Shown one piece after another: positions 29,718 to 38,135 of a stretch of 64,000 nt of DNA; positions within the stretch are counted from its first letter, which is position 1; each line of letters begins with the position of its first letter. This stretch comes from Pseudomonas taiwanensis. Its GTDB lineage: Bacteria > Pseudomonadota > Gammaproteobacteria > Pseudomonadales > Pseudomonadaceae. A program made the translations under genes and the position numbers. Below the pieces are notes generated by a model. The model did no database searches. It was not told the origin of the DNA and saw nothing but the letters and a program-made list of their open reading frames with translations. Location: positions 62,001 to 126,000 of the forward strand of contig NZ_QJRF01000067.1 in NCBI RefSeq assembly GCF_013393345.1, read 5' to 3'.

Positions 29718-31363
29718 GCCTGCACGAATTCGCCGAAACCCACGAAGTCTTCAACCAGGTACCGCCGCTGGATGGCGCCAACCTCTATCGCGTCGACCTG
29801 CCGCTGCAGGAGTGGGTCCGCCGCTATCAGGGCGGTTGGGCCGATGAGCGCCTGGAGGCCTACGGGGCCCTGGCCGGCGGTCCGCTGATGAGCGCGGGCT
29901 TCCTCGCCAACGAGAACAAACCGGTGTTCAAGAGCCATGATCGCTACGGTCATCGCATCGACCTGGTGGAATTCCACCCGGCCTACCACGAGCTGATGCG
30001 CGCCTCCATCGAGCACGGCATTCCTTCGATGCCCTGGACCGATCCGCGCGCCGGCGCCCAGGTTGCCCGGGCCGGTCTGAGCTACCTGCACAGCCAGGCC
30101 GAAGCCGGCACCGGCTGCCCGCTGACCATGACCTTCGCCAGTGTGCCTGCCTTGCGCCTGCAGCCGGAGATCGCCGAGAAGTGGCTGCCGAAGATCCTTT
30201 CGACCGAGTACGACCCTCGCAACCTGCCCATGGAGCAGAAGTCCGGTGTCACCATCGGCATGGCCATGACTGAGAAGCAGGGTGGCACCGATGTTCGCGC
30301 CAATACCACTCGCGCCCATCCCGTCGGCATCCCGGGGCCAGGCCAGGCCTACGAGCTGGTGGGCCACAAATGGTTCTGCTCGGCGCCGATGTGCGATGCC
30401 TTCCTGACCCTGGCCTACACCGACAAGGGTCTGTCCTGCTTCCTGCTGCCCCGCCACCGGCCGGACGGCAGCCGCAACGAGTTCTATATCCAGCGCCTGA
30501 AGAACAAGCTGGGCAACTGGTCCAACGCCTCCAGCGAAGTGGAGTACCGCGGCGCCCTGGCCTGGATGGTAGGAGAAGAGGGCCGTGGCGTACCGACCAT
30601 CATCGAGATGGTGTCCCTGACCCGCTTCGATTGCATGATCGGCTCCAGCGCGCTGATGCGTCAGGCCCTGACCCAGGCCGCGCACCATTGCGCCTACCGC
30701 AAGGTCGGCGGTCGCGTGCTGGCGGAGCAACCGCTGATGCAGAACGTCCTGGCCGACCTCGCCCTGGAAAGTGAAGCCGCGCTCGCCCTGACCATGCGCA
30801 TGGGACGTGCCCTGGACAATGCCCACGACGAGCAGGAAGACAAGTTCGCTCGCCTGGTGACCGCCGTGGGCAAGTACTGGATCTGCAAGCGCGCGCCCGC
30901 GATGATCAACGAGGCCGCCGAGTGCCTGGGCGGTGCGGGCTACGTGGAGGACACCATCCTGCCGCGCCTTTACCGCGAAGCCCCGGTGAACTCCACCTGG
31001 GAAGGCTCCGGCAACGTGCAGTGCCTGGATGTGCTGCGCGCGCTGTCGAAGGAGCCCGGTGTGCTCGATGCGCTCTTCGCCGAACTGGGCGACGGCCATG
31101 GCGACGCCCGCCTGGCGTCGTTCATCGGCAATCTGAAGAAGGGCTTCGCCGACACTGCCGACATCCAGTATCGCGCCCGCCAGCTCACCGAAGAGGTGGC
31201 CGTGGCATTGCAGGCCAAGCTGCTGCTGGAGGCCGGCAACGCGACGGTCGCCGATGCCTTCATCGCAAGCCGCCTGGGCGATCACGGGCGTGTCTATGGA
31301 ACCTTGCCACGCGGGGCCGATGTCGAGGCCCTGGTAGCCCGTTCGACGCCACACCTGGCCTGA
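29714..31363 (+). CDS. AidB-like acyl-CoA dehydrogenase
   Basis: A 549-residue flavoprotein, longer than ordinary acyl-CoA dehydrogenases (about 380) and matching the AidB/isovaleryl-CoA-dehydrogenase-like subgroup. Visible features are EKQGGTDVRANTT and HKWFCSAPMCDAFLTLA in the middle beta domain, and ECLGGAGYVED, the FAD-site helix motif, near residue 400. E. coli AidB is induced in the adaptive response and may scavenge alkylating agents; the substrate here is unknown. It is coupled to the TetR gene and corresponds to PA3972. Confidence 0.9.
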   Translation: MSLHEFAETHEVFNQVPPLDGANLYRVDLPLQEWVRRYQGGWADERLEAYGALAGGPLMSAGFLANENKPVFKSHDRYGHRIDLVEFHPAYHELMRASIEHGIPSMPWTDPRAGAQVARAGLSYLHSQAEAGTGCPLTMTFASVPALRLQPEIAEKWLPKILSTEYDPRNLPMEQKSGVTIGMAMTEKQGGTDVRANTTRAHPVGIPGPGQAYELVGHKWFCSAPMCDAFLTLAYTDKGLSCFLLPRHRPDGSRNEFYIQRLKNKLGNWSNASSEVEYRGALAWMVGEEGRGVPTIIEMVSLTRFDCMIGSSALMRQALTQAAHHCAYRKVGGRVLAEQPLMQNVLADLALESEAALALTMRMGRALDNAHDEQEDKFARLVTAVGKYWICKRAPAMINEAAECLGGAGYVEDTILPRLYREAPVNSTWEGSGNVQCLDVLRALSKEPGVLDALFAELGDGHGDARLASFIGNLKKGFADTADIQYRARQLTEEVAVALQAKLLLEAGNATVADAFIASRLGDHGRVYGTLPRGADVEALVARSTPHLA

Positions 31364-31491
31364 TTTCCAGTTCTGCCACCCGCCCTTGCGACGGGTGGCG
31401 CCAGGGGCGCGGCGTCCTGCCGAATCGTTCTATGCCTTTACCTGTCCAAGCAGGCAAGATAGGTCCAGAGCGAACAGACAGGATGCCGACC

Positions 31492-32964
31492 GTGAGCCTC
31501 GAACCGAATGATTTTGTGATTGCCGAAACCGCCGAGGAAGCCGTTGATCGCCTCGCCGAGCTGCACAGGCAGGCCACTGGTGCCCTCAGTCAGGCGTTGA
31601 AACACTACATCAAGGAACGCATCGAGCCGAGCGCCGCCCAGCGCGCCTCATTCCGCTACCCGCTGCTGCGCATCACCTACCGTTGCCAGGGCGAGGTTCC
31701 TTCCACGACCCGGGCCTTCGCCAAGATTCAGGTGCCGGGTAACTACAGTGTCACCGTCACCCACCCGGACGCCTTCCGCACCTATCTCCTGGAGCAGTTG
31801 CGCCCGTTGATGCACGACTTCACCGTGCAGGTCGAAGTGGGGACCAGCCAGCAGAACATTCCGTACCCCTACGTGGTGGAACATGGCGAGGAGTTGGCGG
31901 GGTCCGGGGTGACCGCCGCCGAGCTGGCGCGGGTCTTCCCCAGTACGGACCTTTCCGCCGCCACCGATGGCGTAGCCGACGGCCTCTACGATTGGGAAAA
32001 CGCCGACCCGCTGCCCCTGGCCCTTTTCGACGCCGCGCGGGTGGACTTCTCCCTGCGCCGCCTGGTGCATTACACCGGCAGCGACTGGCGCTACGTCCAG
32101 CCGTGGATCCTGCTGACCAACTATCACCGCTACGTCGACCAGTTCATTCGCCACGGCATCGATCAACTGCGAGAAGACCCGCGCTTCGTGCGCATGGTCC
32201 TCCCGGGCAATGTGATCGTGGAGCGCGGCATGGACGAGGGCGAGATGCAGGCCATCGTCGACGGCGTGATCTGGCACCGCTACCAGATGCCGGCCTACCA
32301 CCTCATCGCCGCCGACGGCCACGGCGTAACCCTGGTGAACATCGGCGTCGGCCCGTCCAACGCGAAGAACATCACCGACCACCTGGCCGTACTGCGTCCG
32401 CACTGCTGGCTGATGATCGGCCACTGTGGCGGGCTGCGGCAGTCGCAGACCATCGGCGACTACGTGCTGGCCCACGCCTACATGCGTCGCGACGGCATTC
32501 TCGACCGGGTGCTGCCGCCTCACATTCCGTTACCGGCGCTGGCCGAAGTGCAGCAGGCACTGCAGGAGGCCGCGGCGCAGGTCACCGGCGAGCGCGGCGA
32601 AGACCTCAAGCGGCGCTTGCGTACCGGCACCGTGCTCACCTACGACGACCGCAACTGGGAGCTGCGTTGGGCCCAGGAACGGCCGTTGATCAACTTGTCG
32701 CGGGCCGTGGCGGTGGACATGGAGAGCGGTACGGTGGCGGCCCAGGGCTACCGCCTGCGGGTGCCTTACGGGACCTTGCTGTGCGTATCCGACAAGCCCC
32801 TGCACAGCGAAATCAAGCTGCCCGGCTCGGCCAGTGCTTTCTACCAGCGGGCCGTCAGCCAGCACCTGCGCATCGGCATCGCCGCCCTGGACCTGCTGCG
32901 TAACCAGCTCAATTCGCTGCACTCGCGCAAGCTGCGCAGCTTCGACGAACCGCCGTTCCGCTAA
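31492..32964 (+). CDS. amn: AMP nucleosidase
   Basis: Hydrolyses AMP to adenine and ribose 5-phosphate, adjusting adenylate pools. It has 490 residues: an N-terminal AMP-nucleosidase-specific domain (about 1-170) and a C-terminal nucleoside-phosphorylase-like domain with [29 protein letters not shown] and [17 protein letters not shown] 31492 is preferred because AGGA lies 8 bases upstream. ATG 31483 overlaps that ribosome site and would add three residues. It corresponds to PA3970 and ends at a strong terminator. Confidence 0.93.
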   Translation: MSLEPNDFVIAETAEEAVDRLAELHRQATGALSQALKHYIKERIEPSAAQRASFRYPLLRITYRCQGEVPSTTRAFAKIQVPGNYSVTVTHPDAFRTYLLEQLRPLMHDFTVQVEVGTSQQNIPYPYVVEHGEELAGSGVTAAELARVFPSTDLSAATDGVADGLYDWENADPLPLALFDAARVDFSLRRLVHYTGSDWRYVQPWILLTNYHRYVDQFIRHGIDQLREDPRFVRMVLPGNVIVERGMDEGEMQAIVDGVIWHRYQMPAYHLIAADGHGVTLVNIGVGPSNAKNITDHLAVLRPHCWLMIGHCGGLRQSQTIGDYVLAHAYMRRDGILDRVLPPHIPLPALAEVQQALQEAAAQVTGERGEDLKRRLRTGTVLTYDDRNWELRWAQERPLINLSRAVAVDMESGTVAAQGYRLRVPYGTLLCVSDKPLHSEIKLPGSASAFYQRAVSQHLRIGIAALDLLRNQLNSLHSRKLRSFDEPPFR

Positions 32965-32977
32965 CGTTCAACAAGAA

Positions 32978-33002
32978 AAAGGGCCGCATTTTGCGGCCCT
33001 TT
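32978..33002. terminator. Bidirectional terminator between amn and the hydrolase gene
   Basis: An 11-bp stem (AAAGGGCCGCA / TGCGGCCCTTT) with a TTT loop is preceded by AAAAA and followed by TTTTC. It serves the amn transcript on the plus strand and the convergent hydrolase transcript on the minus strand. Confidence 0.9.
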
Positions 33003-34067
33003 TCATTTGAGCGGAGTAGGAGCGTGCGGCATGGGCGGAATCAGCCACTGATAGCCCGGCGTCGGTACGCGGAACACCTCCGCTTCCACCTTCCAGTCGG
33101 CCAAAGCCTTGTCGAGGTCGCGGAGCGGGGCGAACTGGCCTTCGTCGGTCAGGTTGAAGGTGCCGAAGTGGATGGCCAGGCTGTGGTGGGATTCCAGTTG
33201 CTGGTGCGCCTGCACCGCATCGTCCGGGTTCATGTGGTTGTCGCGCATGAACCAGCGTGGCGCGTAGGCTCCGATGGGCAGTGCGGCGAAGCGCATCGGC
33301 CCGAAGCGCTCGCGAATGAGGCGAAACTCCGGTCCCAGGCCGGTATCCCCGGGGAACAGGAACGGGCCGTCGGGCGACTCGATGACAAAGCCCATCCACA
33401 GCGTTTCATTGGTGTCGCTGCGGGTCCGCGCCGACCAGTGCTGAACCGGCACCGAATGGAGCTTCAGTCCACCGGCCAAAGGCAGCTCCTGCCACCAGTC
33501 CAGTTCGACAGCCCGCTTGAAACCGGCCTCGCGGATCAGCATCCCATTGCCCAGGCCGCTGACGACCGTCGCCTGCGGGAAGCGCTCCACCAGTCCGCGC
33601 AGGCTTTCCAGATCGAGGTGGTCGTAGTGGTTATGGCTGACGAGGATCAGGTTGATGGGGGGCAACTGATCCAATTGCAGGCCAGGCGGGTGATGGCGCT
33701 TCGGGCCCACGAAGCTGAACGGGCTGACCCGCTGCGACCACACGGGGTCGGTCAGGATGTTCAGCCCACGATGCTGGATCAGCAGCGTCGCGTGGTTGAT
33801 ATAGGTGACGCGGAGTTCGTCGCCTTCCACGCGTGCGGGAACATCGGGCGGCACGGCAGGGCCCGGCTGGTCGAGCCAATCTGCCTGCTTCTCACGGCTG
33901 AACTGCCAGCGCAGGAAGGAACGCAGGTCCTTGTGCGGCTTGGGCTCAAGGTTACGAAAGCGGCGGCCGTCGAAATTGTTCGATGCCGGCCCTCGGTAGG
34001 GCGAACGGTGATAACCGGCGAGAGTCATCAGGTTGATCAGCCAGGTGGGGCGCAGCGCACGCGGCAT
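33003..34067 (-). CDS. Metallo-beta-lactamase-fold hydrolase (NAPE-PLD-like)
   Basis: A 354-residue zinc hydrolase. The metal motif SHNHYDHLD (HxHxDH) is near residue 136, preceded by [27 protein letters not shown]. Later conserved parts are [19 protein letters not shown] and a distal histidine in [13 protein letters not shown]. This arrangement resembles N-acyl-phosphatidylethanolamine phospholipase D-like and UlaG-like proteins; the substrate is not known. There is no clear signal peptide, although the N-terminus ([20 protein letters not shown]) is weakly hydrophobic. Its start is divergent from rluE. Confidence 0.87.
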   Translation of the reverse strand: MPRALRPTWLINLMTLAGYHRSPYRGPASNNFDGRRFRNLEPKPHKDLRSFLRWQFSREKQADWLDQPGPAVPPDVPARVEGDELRVTYINHATLLIQHRGLNILTDPVWSQRVSPFSFVGPKRHHPPGLQLDQLPPINLILVSHNHYDHLDLESLRGLVERFPQATVVSGLGNGMLIREAGFKRAVELDWWQELPLAGGLKLHSVPVQHWSARTRSDTNETLWMGFVIESPDGPFLFPGDTGLGPEFRLIRERFGPMRFAALPIGAYAPRWFMRDNHMNPDDAVQAHQQLESHHSLAIHFGTFNLTDEGQFAPLRDLDKALADWKVEAEVFRVPTPGYQWLIPPMPHAPTPLK

Positions 34068-34145
34068 GGCGTTCTCTCTTGCGGCGGGAAGGCAGTCAAC
34101 CTAGCATGCCTCTCCCATTTCCAGACCGCCAACCCGTTTCCAGGC

Positions 34146-34769
34146 ATGTCGCGCCCAACTCGCCCCTCCCGCCCCGTTTCCCGCCCCGCTGCGCCTCGTC
34201 GTGTGGCCAAGGCGCCGCCGGTCGAGCCGCGCCTGGTGCTGTTCAACAAGCCCTTCGACGTGCTGACCCAGTTCAGCGACGGCGAGGGCCGCGCGACCCT
34301 CAAGGACTACATCCCCATCCCCGGCATCTACCCAGCCGGCCGCCTCGACCGTGACAGCGAAGGCCTCCTGCTGCTGACCAACGATGGCCAGCTGCAGGCG
34401 CGCATCGCCGATCCCAAGCACAAACTGGCCAAGACCTATTGGGTGCAGGTGGAAGGGGAACCCAGTGAGGAGCAGCTGAAACGGCTGCGTGAAGGTGTGG
34501 AGCTTAACGATGGCCCGACACTGCCCGCCGAAGCCCGTCAGATCGAAGAGCCCGCGCTCTGGGAGCGCAACCCGCCGGTGCGTTTTCGCAAGAGCGTGCC
34601 CACGGCCTGGCTGGAACTGGTGATTCGCGAGGGGCGCAACCGTCAGGTGCGGCGCATGACTGCTGCAGTGGGCTTGCCGACGCTGCGTCTGGTGCGAGTG
34701 CGCATCGGGCCCTGGAGCCTCGAAGGGCTGGGGTTGGGAGAGTATCGCGAAGTGCCGGCCAAGCTCTGA
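34146..34769 (+). CDS. rluE: 23S rRNA pseudouridine-2457 synthase RluE
   Basis: Isomerises U2457 in 23S rRNA. It has 207 residues: a basic, Pro/Arg-rich N-terminal extension (about 1-28) and the RsuA-family catalytic domain. The catalytic aspartate is in [19 protein letters not shown], and the [10 protein letters not shown] motif is present. There is no S4 domain, as expected for RluE. The start at ATG 34146 fits homologue length; the open frame continues far upstream antisense to the hydrolase and is not coding there. Confidence 0.92.
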   Translation: MSRPTRPSRPVSRPAAPRRVAKAPPVEPRLVLFNKPFDVLTQFSDGEGRATLKDYIPIPGIYPAGRLDRDSEGLLLLTNDGQLQARIADPKHKLAKTYWVQVEGEPSEEQLKRLREGVELNDGPTLPAEARQIEEPALWERNPPVRFRKSVPTAWLELVIREGRNRQVRRMTAAVGLPTLRLVRVRIGPWSLEGLGLGEYREVPAKL

Positions 34770-34900
34770 GCCGCGTTGCTGCGCGTCGGCGACACGGCGT
34801 TGCTCACAACCTCAGAATGCTCATTTACAGTCGTAAACTCCGCTTTCTCGAATGTGAGCGCCTTGTCTCGCGCTAGCTCGCGAACGCGGTAGTACCGTCC

Positions 34901-35104
34901 TCAAAGGCCTTCGATACTGCCGATCACCAGCGTCTTGATGACGAAGCCCAGCACGCCCAGTCCGAGGGCCAGGAACAGGATCATGGTGCCGAAGCGGCCG
35001 GCCTTGGACTTCTTGGCCAGGTCCCAGACGATGAAGGCCATGAAGGCCACCAGCACGGCGATCATCGCCGTCATCATCAACTCTTCGAACTTCTCCGGAC
35101 TCAT
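34901..35104 (-). CDS. Small DUF2788 membrane protein
   Basis: A 67-residue inner-membrane protein with two hydrophobic helices (about residues 12-29 and 41-60) separated by a basic turn (KKSKAGRFG), matching the DUF2788 family. Function is unknown. The ATG at 35104 is preceded by a GGTGCGAG-type ribosome site. A -10 element lies about 140 bases upstream. It is one of the short genes between rluE and the Lrp regulator in this genus. Confidence 0.85.
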   Translation of the reverse strand: MSPEKFEELMMTAMIAVLVAFMAFIVWDLAKKSKAGRFGTMILFLALGLGVLGFVIKTLVIGSIEGL

Positions 35105-35244
35105 CTCGCACCTCTTGGACTGAATACAGGCTGCACCCGCCGGGCCGAGGGCCGGGCGGAAAGCGAGGCGGTGCGCTTGTGATTCCGTGAGCCGGAAGGC
35201 TCTTGTGAGGCGGGGCCACGCGAGGGGTGCAGCAAAGCGCGGCG

Positions 35245-35250
35245 ATTATA
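35245..35250 (-). promoter_or_regulatory. Candidate -10 element for the DUF2788 gene
   Basis: A perfect TATAAT on the minus strand, 140 bases before the DUF2788 start, just after the end of the Lrp gene. No good -35 is seen at the right spacing, so the assignment is tentative. The leader between it and the gene is GC-rich. Confidence 0.35.
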
Positions 35251-35279
35251 CGCCAAGCCGCCTGCCGCGCGAGGCCCGT

Positions 35280-35759
35280 TCAGCCACGCAGATGACCCAG
35301 GGGCAGTTCGGTGCTGCTCAGCACCTGATTGAGCACGAAGCTCGACCGCACGCTGGTTACCCCTTCGATCCGGGTCAACTGGCCCAGCAGGAACTGTTGG
35401 TAGTGGTCCATGTCCGGTACCACCACTTTCAATTGGTAATCCGCCTCCATGCCGGTCACCAGGCTGCACTCCAGTACCTCGGGGCACTGGCGGATCACTT
35501 CCTGGAAGTGCTCGAAACGTTCCGGTGTGTGCCGGTCCATGCCGATCAGCACGTAGGCAGTGAGGCTGAGGCCGAGCTTCTTGCGGTCCAGCAAGGCGAC
35601 CTGGCGGACGATGTAACCGTCGTCCTCCAGTTGCTTGACGCGCCGCGAACAGGGCGAAGGTGAAAGTCCGATCCGTTCTGCCAGCTCTTGATTGGAGATG
35701 CGCGCGTCGCGCTGCAATTCGGCGAGGATCTTGAGGTCGTATCGATCGAGCTTTTCCAT
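35280..35759 (-). CDS. Lrp/AsnC-family transcriptional regulator
   Basis: A 159-residue regulator with an N-terminal helix-turn-helix (LDRYDLKILAELQRDARISNQELAERIGLSPSPCSRRVKQLE) and a C-terminal RAM/AsnC ligand-binding domain (about 70-150). These proteins form octamers and sense amino acids. It lies at the PA3965 position. Its target is not clear. The immediate divergent neighbour is not a protein gene but a candidate small RNA, which may be its target. A second Lrp-type gene lies at 53285. Confidence 0.92.
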   Translation of the reverse strand: MEKLDRYDLKILAELQRDARISNQELAERIGLSPSPCSRRVKQLEDDGYIVRQVALLDRKKLGLSLTAYVLIGMDRHTPERFEHFQEVIRQCPEVLECSLVTGMEADYQLKVVVPDMDHYQQFLLGQLTRIEGVTSVRSSFVLNQVLSSTELPLGHLRG

Positions 35760-35873
35760 TGAGTGGGGCGTCGCGTTTATTTGGTTGCGGTAAATATTGC
35801 TACTTTAGTGATTAATTGCGCAAGTGATGCTTGTATGAGCAATCTTCGCAATCATTCGTCGCGCTTGTCGCCG

Positions 35874-36076
35874 TAATATTTCTCTCAGTTTCAAGGCCCG
35901 GACAGCAAGTCCACCCGACCCGCCCAATCAGGTGCGTCGGCGCCGCCGATCCAACCGGTTCGAGCAGGCACCCGGGTCCGCACTGCCCAATCAGGCAGGC
36001 GATGAAAGCGGCGACACAATCGCCAGCACAGGACGAATTTCCCGAAGGGGGCCCGCTGTATGGGGCTCCCTTTTTT
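35874..36076 (+). ncRNA. Candidate small RNA in the Lrp-MAPEG gap
   Basis: The 333-base gap between the Lrp and MAPEG genes holds no convincing gene but looks transcribed on the plus strand. A TAATAT -10 element at 35874-35879 and a strong intrinsic terminator at 36045-36076 would delimit an RNA of about 190 bases starting near 35886. Inside are a duplicated CCCAATCAGG (35924 and 35987 areas) and several potential hairpins (TCGGC/GCCGA, TGCC/GGCA, GGCGA/TCGCC). A 100-codon open frame covering this span has poor composition and runs through the terminator, so an RNA product is favoured. Confidence 0.5.
36045..36076 (+). terminator. Intrinsic terminator of the candidate small RNA
   Basis: A 10-bp stem with one G-U pair (AAGGGGGCCC with GGGCTCCCTT) and an 8-base loop is followed immediately by TTTTTT. 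The T-run is only on the plus strand side, so it does not serve the MAPEG gene on the minus strand. Confidence 0.8.
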
Positions 36077-36092
36077 ATTGGTTGCTCGGACG

Positions 36093-36512
36093 TCAGGCAA
36101 ACCCGGCCAGCTTCAGCAACCACCAGGCCATGATTGCCAACTGCACGAAGAAACCGGCGAATCTCAGCCAGACGAACAGCGCGCTGGTGCTGATGAGATG
36201 CGCGACGGTCTGGAACAGGCGAGCGCCCAGCAGCAGGCCGGCAAGTGGGTCGGTGATGACGGTCTGTTCGGTGGTGATCGCGTAGAGCAGCAGCGCAGCC
36301 TGCAGCGGCAGGTTTTCCACGGTGTTTGCGTGGGCGCGGACCAGGCGTTGGCCGAAAGCGCTGGGCGTATTGCTGCCATCGGCGGCGAAGGCGTTGACCT
36401 TCATCCGCCCGGCCAGCACCAGCAGGCCGCGCTGGTTCACCATCAGGAAAACCAGCAGCAGACTCCAGGCCACCAGGCCGAGCAGGGTGACGGCAGAAAG
36501 CGACAGGGGCAT
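36093..36512 (-). CDS. MAPEG-family membrane protein
   Basis: A 139-residue protein with four membrane helices, related to eukaryotic microsomal glutathione transferases and leukotriene synthases. The GRMKVNAFAADG and RLVRAHANTVENLPLQAALLLYA segments carry the conserved Arg/Asn/Glu residues that bind glutathione in family members. The bacterial function is uncertain; a role in detoxification is inferred from the family only. A perfect 16-base palindrome lies 45 bases upstream of the start. It corresponds to PA3964. Confidence 0.88.
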   Translation of the reverse strand: MPLSLSAVTLLGLVAWSLLLVFLMVNQRGLLVLAGRMKVNAFAADGSNTPSAFGQRLVRAHANTVENLPLQAALLLYAITTEQTVITDPLAGLLLGARLFQTVAHLISTSALFVWLRFAGFFVQLAIMAWWLLKLAGFA

Positions 36513-36556
36513 TACGGACTCCTCGTTCTTGTTATGAAGCGAGCGAGTCTAGAAGT

Positions 36557-36572
36557 TTTAGAGCAATTGCTC
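36557..36572. promoter_or_regulatory. Perfect 16-base palindrome upstream of the MAPEG gene
   Basis: TAGAGCAATTGCTCTA is an exact palindrome 45-60 bases before the MAPEG start; its last base is the first base of the fieF-type gene's stop codon. The size and core resemble MarR-type operator sites. No MarR gene lies in the window, so the regulator would be encoded elsewhere. Confidence 0.55.
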
Positions 36573-37459
36573 TAGTCGTGTTTCACCACTTCGCTGGGGT
36601 CGGCGTGCACCAGCACTTCGGCGCGTGGGTACTGGGCGGTGATGGCTTCCGCCGCCGCCTCGCACAGTGCGTGGGCGCGGGATAGCGTCAGTTCACCCGG
36701 CAATTCCAGATGCAGTTGCACGTACCAGTGATTGCCGGAAATGCGCGTGCGCAGGTCATGCGCGCCAAGCACGCCGGGAACCCCACAGGCGAGCCGGTGC
36801 ATGTCGGCGCTGATGGCCGGGGTCAGCTCCTCGTCCATCAGGACCGAGATCGATTCCCGGGCAATACCGATCGCGCTCCAGAGGATGTATCCGGCAATGC
36901 CGATGCCGAACAACCCATCGGCCTGCTGCCAGCCGAAGCTCGCCAGCACGAGGGCGAGGAGGATGCCGCCATTGAGCAGCAGGTCGGAGCGATAGTGCAG
37001 CGCATCGGCGCGGATCGCGGTGGAGCCGGTGGCGCGGATCACCCGCCGTTGCAGCATCAGCAAGCCGGCGGTGAGCGCCAGCGACAGGATCATCACGCCG
37101 ATGCCGAGCGCTTGCGCGCCGAGCGGTTCCGGGTCTTTCAATCGCTCGTAGGCCTGCACGGCCACCAGCACGGCACTGACGCCGATGAACAGCGCCTGGG
37201 CCAGGCCTGCCAGGGCCTCGGCCTTGCCATGTCCGTAACGGTGGTCGTCGTCGGCCGGCTTCAGCGCGTAGCGCACCGCCAGCAGGTTGAGCAGTGACGC
37301 CGCGCTGTCCATCAGCGAGTCGGTAAGGCCGGCCAGCAGGCTGACCGAGCCGCTCATGGCCCAGGCAATGGCCTTGGCGATGACCAGCGTAATGGCAACG
37401 GCGAGCGAGGCGCGGGTGGCCAGGCGCAGCAAGTGCGCGTGCTGGCGGGATGAAGTCAT
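36572..37459 (-). CDS. fieF: Cation diffusion facilitator (FieF-like) metal efflux protein
   Basis: A 295-residue CDF antiporter that exports divalent metals (Zn, Fe or Mn) against protons. Six membrane helices lie in the first 210 residues. The metal-site residues appear in LTDSLMDSAASLLN (TM2) and DALHYRSDLLLN (TM5), and the C-terminal cytoplasmic domain (HDLRTRISGNHWYVQLHLELP) is typical. The substrate cannot be told from sequence alone. It corresponds to PA3963. Confidence 0.9.
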   Translation of the reverse strand: MTSSRQHAHLLRLATRASLAVAITLVIAKAIAWAMSGSVSLLAGLTDSLMDSAASLLNLLAVRYALKPADDDHRYGHGKAEALAGLAQALFIGVSAVLVAVQAYERLKDPEPLGAQALGIGVMILSLALTAGLLMLQRRVIRATGSTAIRADALHYRSDLLLNGGILLALVLASFGWQQADGLFGIGIAGYILWSAIGIARESISVLMDEELTPAISADMHRLACGVPGVLGAHDLRTRISGNHWYVQLHLELPGELTLSRAHALCEAAAEAITAQYPRAEVLVHADPSEVVKHD

Positions 37460-37589
37460 GCCGGCTCCGGCTTGAAATGGATGAAGTCCTTGGCCAGCGT
37501 CTCCAGACTCACGGCGGAGATTGCGGCCTCCGATGATTCAAGGTGCCGTGCGGGCCGCCGAAGAACAGCCCGCACGAGGCGCCTGCATA

Positions 37590-38009
37590 TCAGGCAGCCG
37601 GGCGCAGACCGTACGCCGCCAGTTGCTGGAGGTTGCCGCTGCGCTGGAGCAGCTGCGGGTTGTCCAGCGGCAGGTCGTGGCCGGTTTCACGGGCGATGAT
37701 CGACTTCAGGCGGACCGGGTCGACCTTGCCGTCGGCGCCGATGGCTTCGCGCAGGGTTTCGGGGGCGACCTGTGCGGTCTGGCCATCGGGCAGGTAGATC
37801 GCGCCGGTGGCGAAGTCCACGGCGAAGGCGATCAGGCCGGGAATCACATAGAAAAGAATGCCGATAGCATCCAGCGCCGCGACCACGGGGTCGATCTTGC
37901 CTTCGATCTGGCCACGACGATCCGGATAGAAGAGCGTGCCGCAGGCGGTGAGCTGGGTGAGCAGAGCAGCGGCGACGGCGCCGCCGATCCAACGGGAAGC
38001 AATGCGCAT
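37590..38009 (-). CDS. YceK/YidQ-like lipoprotein
   Basis: A 139-residue lipoprotein with signal MRIASRWIGGAVAAALLTQLTAC (cysteine near residue 23) and a hydrophobic central stretch (AALDAIGILFYVIPGLIAFAVDFATGAIYLP) recalling the short YceK/YidQ lipoproteins. A tail of about 65 residues follows. Function is unknown. ATG 38009 is chosen because AGGAG lies 6 bases upstream; ATG 38015 overlaps it. It lies at the PA3962 position. Confidence 0.75.
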   Translation of the reverse strand: MRIASRWIGGAVAAALLTQLTACGTLFYPDRRGQIEGKIDPVVAALDAIGILFYVIPGLIAFAVDFATGAIYLPDGQTAQVAPETLREAIGADGKVDPVRLKSIIARETGHDLPLDNPQLLQRSGNLQQLAAYGLRPAA

Positions 38010-38108
38010 ATGCATCTCCTGGTCGAAAGATCGCAACTATACCAAGGCGTTCGTTGCAAAACTGCCTGGTTCATTTAAGACCCCGGCAAGGAACTGGCGG
38101 TTCGCCGG

Positions 38109-38114
38109 TATACT
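38109..38114 (+). promoter_or_regulatory. Candidate -10 element for hrpB
   Basis: TATACT lies 22 bases before the hrpB ATG, leaving room for a short leader with a GGAG ribosome site. There is no clear -35 at 17 bp spacing. Confidence 0.4.
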
Positions 38115-38135
38115 TCGTGCCTGCCTGGAGTACCC

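Noticed and set aside
29459-31354. A 631-codon frame antisense to the acyl-CoA dehydrogenase
   Set aside because: Antisense shadow; the sense gene has all family motifs and a coupled start.
34770-34900. Possible small gene or RNA between rluE and the DUF2788 gene
   Set aside because: Contains only a short TTTAC/GTAAA dyad and GC-rich text; no promoter plus terminator pair could be defined.
35831-36133. A 100-codon plus-strand frame in the Lrp-MAPEG gap
   Set aside because: Poor composition, no clear ribosome site, and it runs through a strong terminator into the MAPEG gene; an RNA product fits better.
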